Positions 14,946 through 23,667 of a stretch of DNA of 42,248 nucleotides are shown here, in pieces (the stretch's first letter is position 1; every line of letters begins with the position of its first letter). The stretch spans positions 1 through 42,248 of the forward strand of contig JBFGCM010000022.1 of NCBI GenBank assembly GCA_041581135.1, read 5' to 3'. Origin of the DNA: JBFGCM01 sp041581135. Lineage in GTDB: Bacteria; Actinomycetota; Acidimicrobiia; Spongiisociales; UBA5794. The notes under the pieces are model-generated. The model was not told where the DNA came from. It saw nothing but the letters and a program-made list of their open reading frames with translations, and did not search any database. The position numbers and the translations under genes were made by a program.

Positions 14946-16687
14946 GGTCCGGTCCAGCTGCGCTTCGCCTCGACCCACTTCAGGAACCTCTGGAGCGGCC
15001 AGGTGTTGACCACCGACTTCTTCTCGACCCAACCGCGGCGGGCGTTCTCCACTCCCCAGTAGGCGTTCTCCAGCTCGGTCACGTGGTGGGCGTCGGTGTC
15101 GATCGCGAAGACCACACCGGTGCCCCGCGCGTGACGCAACACCTCCGGTGTGGCGTCGAGGCGTTCGAGGTGGCCGTTGATCTCGATCGCCGTCCCGGAG
15201 GCTTCAGCTGCCGCCAGCACCATGTCGACGTCGAACTCGATGCCCGGACGCTTCCCGATACGCCTGCCGGACAGGTGGCCGATGGCGTTCACCGCCGGAC
15301 TCTCCATCGCCTTGACGATGCGTCGGGTCTGGGTCTCGGCATCCAGGTCGAAGTGGGAGTGGACGCTGGCAACGCAGTAGTCGAAACCGAGCAGGAACTC
15401 CGGGTCGTAGTCGAGCGATCCGTCGCGTCCGATGTTCAGCTCGCAGCCGTGGAGGATGCGCATTGCTGGCATGTCGTTCTGCAGCTCGCCGAGCAGCTCC
15501 CGCTGCTCCAGCATCCGGTCCCGGCTGAGGCCGTTCATGGTGAGATCCTCACCGTGGTCGGTGAGCGCCATGTACTCGAGCCCGCGCTCGGCTTGGGCCG
15601 ACAGCATGTCCTCCAACGGGCTGCGGCCGTCCCCCGACCATGCGGAGTGCACATGGAGATCGGCCCGCAGGTCGGTATAGGACACGAGGCGGGGAAGCGC
15701 CTTGTCGGCGGCGGCCTGCACTTCGCCCTGCCCCTCGCGAAGCGGCGGCGGCACCACGGCCATGTCGAGCGCCGAGTAGATGGCCTTCTCGGTACGTGAG
15801 GCGACGACGTCCTCGGTCTCTTGGTCCGACAGGGCGTACTCGTTGAGCGTCCAGCCCCGGTCGAGCGCCCGCTGCCGCAGCTCGATGTTGTGTGCCTTGG
15901 AGCCGGTGAAGTACAGGACTGCCGCCCCGAACTCGGACGGCGCCACCACCCGCAGATCGATCTGCAAGCCGGCGGCGGTGAGAACCGACGTCTTGGTGTC
16001 GCCGGCTGCGATCACCTCCTCGACGATGGGCCGGGACACGAACCACTCCATGATCGGCGCGGCCTTCTTGGCGGCGACGACGATGTCGATGTCGCCGATG
16101 GTCTCCCGAAAGCGGCGCAGGCTGCCGCAATACTGGACCTTGGACACTGCCGGCAACGCTTCGAGGTCGGCGACCAGACCGCGGGCTACGGGGAGCGCCT
16201 CGTGGATCGGAGTGCGCCGGTCCTTGCCGTGGAGCCCGAGCCGCTCGATGGACTTGGCGATCTTGGCCTCGGACTTGGCGCCAAGGCCGGGAAGCTCACG
16301 GACCTGCTCGTTGGCGATGGCCGTTCTCAGATCTTCTACGTTGTGGATGTCGAGCTCGTCCCGCAGCAACACGGCGGTCTTGGGGCCGACCCCCGGGATC
16401 CGAGTGATGGCCACGAACTCGGGTGGGTACTTCTCGCGAAGGGCCGGGAGCTTGGCGATGACGCCGTCGGTGACGTACTCCATCACCTTCTCCGCCGTCG
16501 ATTTGCCGACACCGTCGACGGCCTTGAGCTCGGCCGACGTCATCGTCCGGACATCGGTCGTCAGGTTCTCGAGAGCGTGCACCGCCTTCTCATAGGCGCG
16601 CACGCGGAACGACTGGGCGCTGCCGTCCTCGAGCTTCGTGAGCTCCGCCAGCTCGTAGAACTGGCGGATGACCTCTCCGTTGACCAC
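14942..16687 (-). CDS. polX: DNA polymerase/3'-5' exonuclease PolX with PHP domain
   Basis: 581 residues, the usual bacterial PolX size. The N-terminal helix-hairpin-helix region has G-V-G-K-S-T-A-E-K-V and P-G-V-G-P-K-T-A-V-L-L. The nucleotidyltransferase palm has C-G-S-L-R-R-F-R-E-T-I-G-D-I-D-I-V-V. The C-terminal PHP phosphoesterase domain has D-L-H-V-H-S-A-W-S-G-D-G, A-L-T-D-H-G, S-V-H-S-H-F and D-T-D-A-H-H. It acts in base-excision repair gap filling with Mn-dependent exonuclease activity. The GTG at 16687 has TAGATT ending 6 nt upstream and no ribosome site, so it is probably leaderless. Confidence 0.93.
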   Translation of the reverse strand: MVNGEVIRQFYELAELTKLEDGSAQSFRVRAYEKAVHALENLTTDVRTMTSAELKAVDGVGKSTAEKVMEYVTDGVIAKLPALREKYPPEFVAITRIPGVGPKTAVLLRDELDIHNVEDLRTAIANEQVRELPGLGAKSEAKIAKSIERLGLHGKDRRTPIHEALPVARGLVADLEALPAVSKVQYCGSLRRFRETIGDIDIVVAAKKAAPIMEWFVSRPIVEEVIAAGDTKTSVLTAAGLQIDLRVVAPSEFGAAVLYFTGSKAHNIELRQRALDRGWTLNEYALSDQETEDVVASRTEKAIYSALDMAVVPPPLREGQGEVQAAADKALPRLVSYTDLRADLHVHSAWSGDGRSPLEDMLSAQAERGLEYMALTDHGEDLTMNGLSRDRMLEQRELLGELQNDMPAMRILHGCELNIGRDGSLDYDPEFLLGFDYCVASVHSHFDLDAETQTRRIVKAMESPAVNAIGHLSGRRIGKRPGIEFDVDMVLAAAEASGTAIEINGHLERLDATPEVLRHARGTGVVFAIDTDAHHVTELENAYWGVENARRGWVEKKSVVNTWPLQRFLKWVEAKRSWTGP

Positions 16688-16693
16688 GGCCGA

Positions 16694-16699
16694 AATCTA
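16694..16699 (-). promoter_or_regulatory. -10 box TAGATT, leaderless start of polX
   Basis: On the minus strand TAGATT ends 6 nt before the GTG at 16687. The context is almost identical to that of nhaA (ACTAGATT, then a CGGCC spacer, then GTG), which supports a true promoter in both cases. Confidence 0.55.
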
Positions 16700-16769
16700 G
16701 TGGCGGGCGCGACGAGTGCCCGGGTCCGGACCGCTACAGGGACATGCCAACGGCGCCGACATCTACAGC

Positions 16770-18539
16770 ATGCGCAGCCCACACGAGCTCCCCGCCGGCG
16801 CGCCGATGGCACACTCCGACCCGCCTGCTCCCCTGGCTGCCGAGCCGGTCGCCTGGGCGATGACCGCTGCCGTCGTCGCCGGGCTGTTGGGGACCGCCTA
16901 CACCGTGCTCTCTACTTCCCCGGCGTGGCATTTGCGGGCCGCCGTCCTCCTCGTGACCGCAGCCGTCGGCGTGCCCCTCGTCGTCCGCGCCCTGCGCACC
17001 GACCTTCGTCCCGCCGCCATCGCCGCCCTCGCCTTCCTGGCCACTGCCACCTTCTCCACCGTACTCTCGGCGAACCCGGTGCTCAGCCTGGTGGGACGGT
17101 ACGGGGGTGGTGGGGGGCTGCTGTTCGCCGCCGGGCTGGTGGGGGCGTGGGCGATAGGAGCATGGGCCGGCCGGCCCACGTGGGTCCGCAATGCGCTGCT
17201 GGCTGCGGTCCTGGTGAACGCCGTCTTCGCAGTGGGCCAGATCCTGTTCGATCCCTCCCTCCAAGTGATCGGCTTGTACCGCGGCAGAGCGCATGGGCTC
17301 ATGGGAAACCCGGTCCACCTCGCCGCGTTGCTCACCGGTGGACTCATGCTGGTGGTGGCCACGCGAACCAAGCACTGGGCATGGGTGCTCGCCGCGGCTG
17401 CCATCGCGTTCGCCCTGCAAACCTCGGGAACCCGCTTCGCACTGCTGCTGATACCGGTGGTGGCGGTCGTGGCGCTCTGGGCGCACCGCTGGAGGCGCGG
17501 GCTCGTCTACGTCGCGGTGATCGCACTGGCCGGCGTCGGCGGCTCGGCACTCGTCACCGGTCTGGGTGGCGCCGCGCCGACCGAGCGCATCGCCTCGACC
17601 TCGAGCGGCATCACCGAGCGCACCGAGGTGTGGCGGATGGGGCTCGCGGCCTACCTCGAGGAGCCCGTGTTCGGCCATGGACCCGGGCTGTTCTTGGACG
17701 CGGCCACGCCGCACATCACGGATACCCTTGCCACCATCCGCCCGGGCGAGCAGCTGTTCGCCGACGCCCACAACCTCGCCGTCGAGTACGCCGTCACCAC
17801 GGGCAGCCTCGGCCTCTTGGCATTGGGGGCATTCATGGCGCTCATCGTCGGGCGCGCCCGCGGCCCGCTCCTCGGGTTCGCTCTCGTCGTGCTCGCCTTC
17901 CACGCCATCCAACCGCAGTCGGCGGGCACCACCCCATTGGTCTTCCTCGCGCTCGGCGCCGCCGGAACCACTCGCCGCCGGCCGGCGGCCCTCGGCATCC
18001 CCACGAGGTCCCTGATCGCGGTCGGCGTGACTCTGGCGGTCGCCGCTGGAGGACTCATGGTCTTCGGCGACCATCACCTGCGGGAGGGCGGTCTCGAGTT
18101 CGACAGCGCAGCCGCACGCATCGCCCGCCGCACGCTGGGAGCATGGCCGCAGCCCCACGATCTCTCGGCCCGGATTCAACTGTTCGAGGCGGTCACCACG
18201 GACGATCCGCGGGCCGGTGAACTTGCCCGCCACTGGTATCGGCGCGCCGCTGCGGCGGATCCGGGCAACCCGGCCCGCTGGAACCGGCTCGCAGATGCCG
18301 AGGTGGCCACCGGCAGGCCACACGATGCGGTGACCCACTACCTCGTGGCCCTGGAGCGTGATCCCTGGTCGGCGCACGCCATGCTCGCGCTCGGCGAGCT
18401 GGCGCTCCTGGAGGGCGATGTGAAGACGGCCGCCGCGTACGCCGCCAAGGCCGGCATCGTCTCGGAGTCGCCACGCGTTCCCGAACTCCTCGAAGCGGCC
18501 ACGGCCGCCTCGTCGTCGCCGCCTGCCTCCGACTCGTAG
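16770..18539 (+). CDS. O-antigen ligase/polymerase-like membrane protein with C-terminal TPR
   Basis: 589 residues from the ATG at 16770; an ATG at 16806 is also possible. About a dozen membrane helices span residues 25-430. A Wzy_C-like extracytoplasmic segment lies in the middle: T-S-G-T-R-F, then E-R-T-E-V-W-R-M-G-L-A-A-Y-L-E-E-P-V-F-G-H-G-P-G, then A-H-N-L-A-V-E-Y-A-V-T-T-G. The soluble C-terminus (about 440-580) holds TPR-like repeats such as R-W-N-R-L-A-D-A-E-V-A-T-G-R-P-H-D-A-V. The family joins or polymerises surface glycans. No other glycan gene is adjacent, so the substrate is open. It is divergent from polX. Confidence 0.8.
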   Translation: MRSPHELPAGAPMAHSDPPAPLAAEPVAWAMTAAVVAGLLGTAYTVLSTSPAWHLRAAVLLVTAAVGVPLVVRALRTDLRPAAIAALAFLATATFSTVLSANPVLSLVGRYGGGGGLLFAAGLVGAWAIGAWAGRPTWVRNALLAAVLVNAVFAVGQILFDPSLQVIGLYRGRAHGLMGNPVHLAALLTGGLMLVVATRTKHWAWVLAAAAIAFALQTSGTRFALLLIPVVAVVALWAHRWRRGLVYVAVIALAGVGGSALVTGLGGAAPTERIASTSSGITERTEVWRMGLAAYLEEPVFGHGPGLFLDAATPHITDTLATIRPGEQLFADAHNLAVEYAVTTGSLGLLALGAFMALIVGRARGPLLGFALVVLAFHAIQPQSAGTTPLVFLALGAAGTTRRRPAALGIPTRSLIAVGVTLAVAAGGLMVFGDHHLREGGLEFDSAAARIARRTLGAWPQPHDLSARIQLFEAVTTDDPRAGELARHWYRRAAAADPGNPARWNRLADAEVATGRPHDAVTHYLVALERDPWSAHAMLALGELALLEGDVKTAAAYAAKAGIVSESPRVPELLEAATAASSSPPASDS

Positions 18540-18542
18540 CGC

Positions 18543-19343
18543 TCAGCCGGCGAAGACGTGCGTCGTCCAGATCAACCCGCTGCCGTCTATCCAGACCCCC
18601 ACCCCCAGGTGGGTGAATGAGCCGTTCACCATGTTGGCGTGGTGTCCTGAGCTGGCGTCGAGGTCACCGAACATCTGGCTGACCGAGCCCCCGTACGCGA
18701 TGTTCTCGCCCACCGTCGACCACGGTCCCAGCAGGCCGGCGATGTTCGAGTGCGTCAGATCACCCTGCTCGGCCATGTGCTGAGCCCAGTCGCGTGCATA
18801 CGCATCGAGCCCGCCGTCCCGGCTCAGCGCGCCGACGCCCGCTCCACTACGGAGTGAGTTGATCAGCGAGGCGAACTCCGCCTCGGCGGAGGCGGAGAAT
18901 CCACCCGGCGGCGCAGTGGTCGTCGTGGTCGGCGGCGGCGCGGTCGTGGTGACCACGACGGTCGTTGTCGTCGTCGTGGTGGTCGCCGGCGGCGCAGTGG
19001 TGACCACGACAGTCGTTGTCGTCGTCGAGGTGGTCGCCGGCGGCGACGTGGTGGTCACCGACGTCGTGGTCGCGGGAGCGCCGGTCGTCGTGGTGCTGGT
19101 CGGCACCGAAGTCGTCGGGACCGACGACGTGGGCGCCGACGGCTGACGCAAGAAGACCGGGTCTGGCTCCCCGATACCGAGAATGGGGCCGGCGTCCACC
19201 AACAGCTTTGCCGCACGGGCGTGGCGGAGCCCCCAGTCCACTGCCGACGCGTCCGGGGCCGCGGCGTCGCGTCCGGAGTCCATCGGCGAGGAACATGCGA
19301 ACAAGACGATCGCGAGCAGGCTTGCGGTGATGGGGATCCGCAT
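18543..19343 (-). CDS. CAP/SCP-domain (YkwD-like) lipoprotein with Thr/Pro/Val linker
   Basis: 266 residues. The signal peptide ends in V-L-F-A-C-S-S, a good lipobox. A long linker of T, P, A and V follows (about 70-155), encoded by 51-bp DNA repeats. The C-terminal CAP domain (about 160-266) has F-A-S-L-I-N-S-L-R, L-T-H-S-N-I, G-E-N-I-A-Y-G and G-H-H-A-N-M-V-N-G-S-F-T-H-L-G-V-G. The family's role in bacteria is poorly known; it includes surface and wall-associated proteins. I chose the ATG at 19343 because the signal peptide begins there. It ends 3 bp from the stop of the convergent ligase-like gene. Confidence 0.88.
   Translation of the reverse strand: MRIPITASLLAIVLFACSSPMDSGRDAAAPDASAVDWGLRHARAAKLLVDAGPILGIGEPDPVFLRQPSAPTSSVPTTSVPTSTTTTGAPATTTSVTTTSPPATTSTTTTTVVVTTAPPATTTTTTTTVVVTTTAPPPTTTTTAPPGGFSASAEAEFASLINSLRSGAGVGALSRDGGLDAYARDWAQHMAEQGDLTHSNIAGLLGPWSTVGENIAYGGSVSQMFGDLDASSGHHANMVNGSFTHLGVGVWIDGSGLIWTTHVFAG
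18948..19049 (+). repeat. two tandem 51-bp repeats in the CAP lipoprotein linker
   Basis: Copies at 18948-18998 and 18999-19049 differ at about 4 of 51 positions, with a partial, more diverged copy on each side. Each copy encodes 17 residues on the minus strand (Thr runs, V-V-V, T-T-A-P-P). The unit is a multiple of three, so copy-number changes keep the frame and would vary the length of the surface linker. Confidence 0.8.
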
Positions 19344-19423
19344 GAGGCCGGGAGTCTGGCAGGGAGCACTACTTGTCCACAACCCGCTTGCCCTCGGCGC
19401 ACAACACCGCTTGAGTCAGTGAC

Positions 19424-20014
19424 GTGTTCTTGACGAAGCCGCTCGCCGATCGCATCGGACGCCCGCTCATGACGGCCGCCGCCTGGACATGGGTGAGCGC
19501 GCTCGCGTGCATGCTGGTGATCTCCATCGTGTTCGGCATCGGAGCCGCCGTCTCCGGCGTGATGAGCGTGCTCGGACGCGGTTCCTTTGGATGGCCGTGG
19601 GATCTGGCACGTAGCGTGGGCGCGGCGCTCGTCCCATTCGTCCTGGGTGCGTCCGCGTGGGCGGCCGCCTACGGGTCGGCCGAGCACCATTCTCCGCTGC
19701 GCGCCCTCTCCGGCACGGCCGCCGGACTCGTGGTCTTCGTGGCCTTGGCCCTGGGGCGGGAGCCGACTGCGGCAATCGCCGGCCTGGGGGTGGCATGGGC
19801 ACTCGCCGTGCCCTTCGAACACTGGATCCGTCCCCTCCTGCGGGTGCTGCCTGTGGCGCTCGTGGTCGCGGGCGGACTGCTCGTCGGGGCCCTGATGTGG
19901 CCGGTGGCAGCCGCCATCGCCATCGCCTCACCGGTTGTCGCCGGCTTCACGGTGCTCCTGGGCGATCACCTCTATCGCCGGCTGATCCGGCGCGCTACGC
20001 CGGAGCCCCGGTGA
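19424..20014 (+). CDS. hypothetical membrane protein
   Basis: 196 residues, five or six predicted membrane helices: A-L-A-C-M-L-V-I-S-I-V-F-G-I-G, A-A-L-V-P-F-V-L-G-A-S-A-W-A-A-A-Y, T-A-A-G-L-V-V-F-V-A-L-A-L, V-A-L-V-V-A-G-G-L-L-V-G-A-L and others. I do not recognise the family. It starts with GTG at 19424; the ATG at 19469 would remove 15 residues and is also reasonable. It overlaps the convergent exchanger gene by 20 bp at its 3' end, which argues for tight packing rather than a spurious frame. Confidence 0.55.
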   Translation: MFLTKPLADRIGRPLMTAAAWTWVSALACMLVISIVFGIGAAVSGVMSVLGRGSFGWPWDLARSVGAALVPFVLGASAWAAAYGSAEHHSPLRALSGTAAGLVVFVALALGREPTAAIAGLGVAWALAVPFEHWIRPLLRVLPVALVVAGGLLVGALMWPVAAAIAIASPVVAGFTVLLGDHLYRRLIRRATPEPR

Positions 20015-20954
20015 CCGACGCGTACACCGCGAACACCACGAACCCGGCGACCAGCAGCACCCCTTCGGTGCGCGCCACGCGTCCGCCGGTGTAGGAGAAG
20101 ATCCCGGCGACGAGTGCGGCGGCCACCATCGCCAACGTCGACGGACCGACGATGGGATCGTCCACCAGGCCGGGCCCCGCGATGGCGGCGCCGCCGGCCA
20201 CGAATAGCGAGTTGAAGAGATTCGACCCGAGCACGTTGCCGATCACCAAGTTGGTCTCCCGGCGCCGAGCTGCGGCCAGGGCTGTCGCCAGCTCAGGGAG
20301 GCTGGTGCCGATGGCGACGATCAGCAAGCCCACAAAAGTGGCGGACCAACCGAGCAGTTCGGCCAGATCTGTGGCGCCGGTGACGAGTAGCTCGGCGCCG
20401 AGCAGGATCAAGCCCAGCGACAGCCCACCGGTGAGCAGCTGAAACCAGAGAGGCCTTTCCACGACCTCCTCTTCTTCGACGCTCGTCACGGGACCGTGCT
20501 CCGGATCGCCGCGCGCCCACAGCACCAGCAGCACGATGGCCACGACCATGCCTGCAGCCAGGGCCAACCCTTCGGGAACGCTCATCTGACCATCGGCGAG
20601 CACCAGGGCCAACGCCACCACCGACGCCAACATCAACACGCCCTCCCGGCGCAGGATCACCACGCTGGCGAACAGCGGCGCCAACAAGGCGGCTGCACCC
20701 AGCACGAGCGTCACGTTGGCGATGTTGGATCCCACCACATTGCCCACGGCCAGGCCCAGCTCGTCGCTCCGTGCCGCCGAGACTGACACCGACAGCTCTG
20801 GGGCCGACGTCCCGAGCCCCACGATCACCGCACCGATGAGCACGGTGGAGAGACCCAGACGGCGTGAGATGGCCGTTGCTGCGACAACCAGCCAGTCGGC
20901 GCTCACGGTGAGCACGACCAATCCGCCGATGAGCGCCACGAGGGCGCCGATCAT
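19995..20954 (-). CDS. calcium/sodium antiporter (CaCA, YrbG-like)
   Basis: 319 residues. The classical bacterial YrbG/MaX1 layout is two five-helix halves with alpha repeats G-L-G-T-S-A-P-E-L-S-V-S...G-N-V-V-G-S-N-I-A-N and A-I-G-T-S-L-P-E-L-A-T-A...G-N-V-L-G-S-N-L-F-N. A short acidic loop E-E-E-E-V-V separates the halves. It is more canonical than the exchanger at 6254-7183. I chose the ATG at 20954 because the first helix begins there; the frame further upstream is not hydrophobic. The start overlaps the stop of a possible seven-residue leader peptide. Confidence 0.9.
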   Translation of the reverse strand: MIGALVALIGGLVVLTVSADWLVVAATAISRRLGLSTVLIGAVIVGLGTSAPELSVSVSAARSDELGLAVGNVVGSNIANVTLVLGAAALLAPLFASVVILRREGVLMLASVVALALVLADGQMSVPEGLALAAGMVVAIVLLVLWARGDPEHGPVTSVEEEEVVERPLWFQLLTGGLSLGLILLGAELLVTGATDLAELLGWSATFVGLLIVAIGTSLPELATALAAARRRETNLVIGNVLGSNLFNSLFVAGGAAIAGPGLVDDPIVGPSTLAMVAAALVAGIFSYTGGRVARTEGVLLVAGFVVFAVYASVTGAPA

Positions 20955-20974
20955 GTGAACCACCGCCGGCACAT
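20951..20974 (-). CDS. possible leader peptide MCRRWFT upstream of the Ca exchanger
   Basis: A seven-codon frame starting at the ATG at 20974 ends in TGA that overlaps the exchanger ATG as ATGA. A TAGCAT box (20983-20988) ends 8 nt before its start, as at other leaderless genes here. Translation of the exchanger could then depend on ribosomes finishing this peptide. The frame is very short, so chance cannot be excluded. Confidence 0.3.
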   Translation of the reverse strand: MCRRWFT

Positions 20975-21074
20975 GGCGTCGGATGCTAACGGTCGACTTC
21001 GGACCCGACTCGCCGCGGCCGGGGGGCAGCGACATCGGCCCGGGGGCAACGGCGGCGACGGACCGCTCTGCAAC

Positions 21075-21080
21075 TAGATT
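21075..21080 (+). promoter_or_regulatory. -10 box TAGATT, leaderless start of nhaA
   Basis: TAGATT ends 7 nt before the GTG at 21088. No ribosome binding site lies between, and the spacing fits transcription from the start codon. Confidence 0.55.
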
Positions 21081-21087
21081 GTCGGCC

Positions 21088-22521
21088 GTGGGCCCAGAAG
21101 AACGCATCCACGAGACGTGGCTGTCCTCCGACCGCATCATCCCGAGCCGGTTCGTGCGGCCGGTGCTGCGCTTCACCGAGGTGGAGGCGGCGGGCGGCGT
21201 CGTACTGCTGGTTGCCGCGGTCGCTGCGCTCGTCTGGGCGAACGGCCCTTTCGGTGACAGCTACACGTCCTTTTGGAACATCCACGTCGACATCAACATC
21301 GGCGAATTCCATCTCTCCGAAACGCTGCAGGAGCTGGTCAACGACGGGCTCATGGCCATCTTCTTCTTCGTCGTGGGCCTCGAGATCAAGCGCGAGTTGG
21401 TGGTCGGGGAGCTGCGCGACCCCAAGCACGCCGCCCTTCCTGCCGTCGCCGCCCTCGGCGGGATGGTGGTGCCGGCGCTCGTCTATGTGGCGTTCGTCGC
21501 TGGCACCGGCGGTGAGGCGTTGCGGGGCTGGGGAATTCCCATGGCCACCGACATCGCGTTCTCGATCGGCGTGCTGGCGCTACTCGGCACCCGGGTGCCC
21601 GTAGGCGCCAAGCTCTTCTTGCTGGCCCTTGCCATCGCCGACGACATCGGGGCCATTGCGGTCATCGCCATCTTCTACACCGACGAGCTTCGAGGCACTT
21701 GGATGCTGGCGGCCCTCGTCGGCCTGGTGGCGGTGTATGCGGCGCAGAAGATCGGGATCCGGGCCACCGGGTTCTATGTGGTCCTCGGGTTCTTCGTGTG
21801 GTTCGCCACCCTGGAATCAGGTGTCCACGCCACCATCGCCGGTGTCACGTTGGGTCTCATGACGCCCGCTTTCGCCCTGTACTCCGACAGCGACTACCAC
21901 CGGCGTGCCACTTGGCTGCTGAGCCGCTACGACATGGAGTCGGCCGCCCCTCGCTCAGCGGAGCGGCTCGACAACCAGGCGCTCTCCCTCGCCACGATCG
22001 CCAAGGAGTCCGTGCCACCGCTGAATCGCCTCGAACACGTGCTGCATCCTTGGTCTTCCTTCGTCATCGTGCCGCTGTTCGCGCTGGCCAATGCCGGCGT
22101 CGTGTTCGAGGGGGTCGAGTTGGGCGACGCCCTGACCCACCCCGTGACGCTCGGCATCGCCCTGGGTCTCGTCGTGGGCAAGACCGCGGGCATCACCTTG
22201 TTCACGTGGCTGGGGTTGCGCCTCGGCATCGGCCGCCTCCCCGCCCGCACCAACATGCACATGATCGCCGGGTTGGCCATGCTCGCCGGCATCGGCTTCA
22301 CCGTGTCCCTCTTCATCACGGAACTGGCGTTCACGGGTGAAGCCATCACCGATCTGGCCAAGATCGGCATCTTCATCGGATCCGGCGTCGCCGGTATCGC
22401 CGGCTACTTCTACCTGCGTGCCTCCGTCCCACCACCGCCCCCGCCGACGCCGGATTCGAGCACCGCAGTCACCGAGGAAGACGAGGACATGGTGTCGGCC
22501 GAGTCCGGCACGCAGACCTAG
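21088..22521 (+). CDS. nhaA: Na+/H+ antiporter NhaA
   Basis: 477 residues from the GTG at 21088. Twelve membrane helices are expected. The ion-binding aspartates are visible: D155 in P-M-A-T-D-I-A-F-S and the pair D185-D186 in L-A-I-A-D-D-I-G-A-I, matching the E. coli NhaA sites. N-terminal T-E-V-E-A-A-G-G-V-V-L-L and C-terminal G-I-G-F-T-V-S-L-F-I-T-E-L-A-F are also canonical. A Pro-rich, acidic tail of about 35 residues follows the last helix. It exports Na+ or Li+ for protons. Upstream frames are rejected because a leaderless -10 box precedes the GTG. It shares CTAG with the convergent P450 gene as both stop codons. Confidence 0.95.
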   Translation: MGPEERIHETWLSSDRIIPSRFVRPVLRFTEVEAAGGVVLLVAAVAALVWANGPFGDSYTSFWNIHVDINIGEFHLSETLQELVNDGLMAIFFFVVGLEIKRELVVGELRDPKHAALPAVAALGGMVVPALVYVAFVAGTGGEALRGWGIPMATDIAFSIGVLALLGTRVPVGAKLFLLALAIADDIGAIAVIAIFYTDELRGTWMLAALVGLVAVYAAQKIGIRATGFYVVLGFFVWFATLESGVHATIAGVTLGLMTPAFALYSDSDYHRRATWLLSRYDMESAAPRSAERLDNQALSLATIAKESVPPLNRLEHVLHPWSSFVIVPLFALANAGVVFEGVELGDALTHPVTLGIALGLVVGKTAGITLFTWLGLRLGIGRLPARTNMHMIAGLAMLAGIGFTVSLFITELAFTGEAITDLAKIGIFIGSGVAGIAGYFYLRASVPPPPPPTPDSSTAVTEEDEDMVSAESGTQT

Positions 22522-23663
22522 GCGATCTGCCACGTCGCCACCACCGCCTCAGGCTTGCGAAAGACCAGGCCGTGTGGACCGGGAGAACGCTCCGGATCCA
22601 GCCTCACCCCCGGCAGCGCCAGCACGGCGTCGGCCGCTGCGGTCGTTTCGATTCGCGCCACATGCATACCGAGACATGCGTGCGGACCTCTGGCGAACGA
22701 CAGGTGGCGCTTGGCATTGGACCGCGTGACATCGAACCGATCGGGTTCGGCGAACACGGTGGGGTCACGGTTGGCCGCACCGAGCGACACGATCACCAGA
22801 TCGCCGCGCCGAATCCTGGTGCCGGCGAGCGCGACATCGCACGTGGCGTATCGGTCGACGCGCGCCGCCGCCGGTTCCAGTCGGAGCGACTCCTCCACGG
22901 CGTTGGCCAGCAACTCGGGTCGGTTCCGGACCAGTTCGAGCGCGTCGGCCTCTGCGAGCAGGTGCCACAGCAAAGCGGCAGTCATCCCTTCGTTGGTCTC
23001 GATGCCGCCGAAGAGCATCACCGCCGCGTTCGACACGACCTCGTCCTGACCGAGGTGCTCGGCGGCATCGGTGAGGAGCGTGTCTCCACCCGTCTCGAGC
23101 GTGGCGACGACCGCATCTCGCAGTTCGGCGAACGCCGCCCCGCCGCCGGCCGAGGCGGCTCGGCCCGTCGACAGCTCGGTGACTGCATCGACGATCGCCC
23201 GGTACCACCCGAGCAACTGCGCCGGCTCCACAGCCGCCAGGCCGAGCACGGAGGCAACCACTTCGACGGCGAGTGGTGCCGCCAGCTCCTGGCGCAGCTC
23301 CGCTCGGCCACGGGCGGCGAAACCCGAGACGATGGCGCGAGCGGTCGTGTCGACCCGAGCCGCCAGCCGGCTCCTCACCGCCGCGTGGCGCAACGGGGGT
23401 GCGAACGGACTGCGGTGCCGCTGATGCTCGGCGCCGTCGAGCGACAGCATGCTCGGGCCGATGACCTGGGCCGTGGTGAAACGCGGATCATCCACAGTGA
23501 ATGTGGCCGCGTCCCGCATGACCCTGTCGGCGAGCGCGTAGCCGGTCACCACCCACCCGCCGAGCACCTCCACCCACGCAACCGGGGCAGCGTCACGCAG
23601 CTCGGCGAGTACCGGATACGGATCATCTTCGAGTCGGGCGAGCGTGATCTCGGATGCCGGCAC
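22518..23663 (-). CDS. cytochrome P450
   Basis: 381 residues, a soluble bacterial class-I-type P450. The I-helix motif is M-L-F-G-G-I-E-T-N-E, the K-helix E-E-S-L-R, and the heme-binding loop S-F-A-R-G-P-H-A-C330-L-G. It starts at the GTG at 23663, 4 bp after the end of the CoA-binding gene, so the two are probably co-transcribed. No ferredoxin or ferredoxin reductase gene is adjacent, so redox partners are elsewhere. The substrate cannot be predicted. Confidence 0.93.
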   Translation of the reverse strand: MPASEITLARLEDDPYPVLAELRDAAPVAWVEVLGGWVVTGYALADRVMRDAATFTVDDPRFTTAQVIGPSMLSLDGAEHQRHRSPFAPPLRHAAVRSRLAARVDTTARAIVSGFAARGRAELRQELAAPLAVEVVASVLGLAAVEPAQLLGWYRAIVDAVTELSTGRAASAGGGAAFAELRDAVVATLETGGDTLLTDAAEHLGQDEVVSNAAVMLFGGIETNEGMTAALLWHLLAEADALELVRNRPELLANAVEESLRLEPAAARVDRYATCDVALAGTRIRRGDLVIVSLGAANRDPTVFAEPDRFDVTRSNAKRHLSFARGPHACLGMHVARIETTAAADAVLALPGVRLDPERSPGPHGLVFRKPEAVVATWQIA

Positions 23664-23667
23664 GCGC

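Noticed and set aside
16734..18377. 547-codon open frame on the minus strand opposite the ligase-like gene.
   Set aside because: Its composition is Gly/Arg/Glu-rich and low in hydrophobic residues, with no domain. It is a GC-rich shadow of the plus-strand gene, which has clear membrane helices.
18901..19080. Possible CRISPR or regulatory repeat array.
   Set aside because: The repeats are contiguous, have no spacers, and encode the Thr/Pro linker of the CAP lipoprotein.
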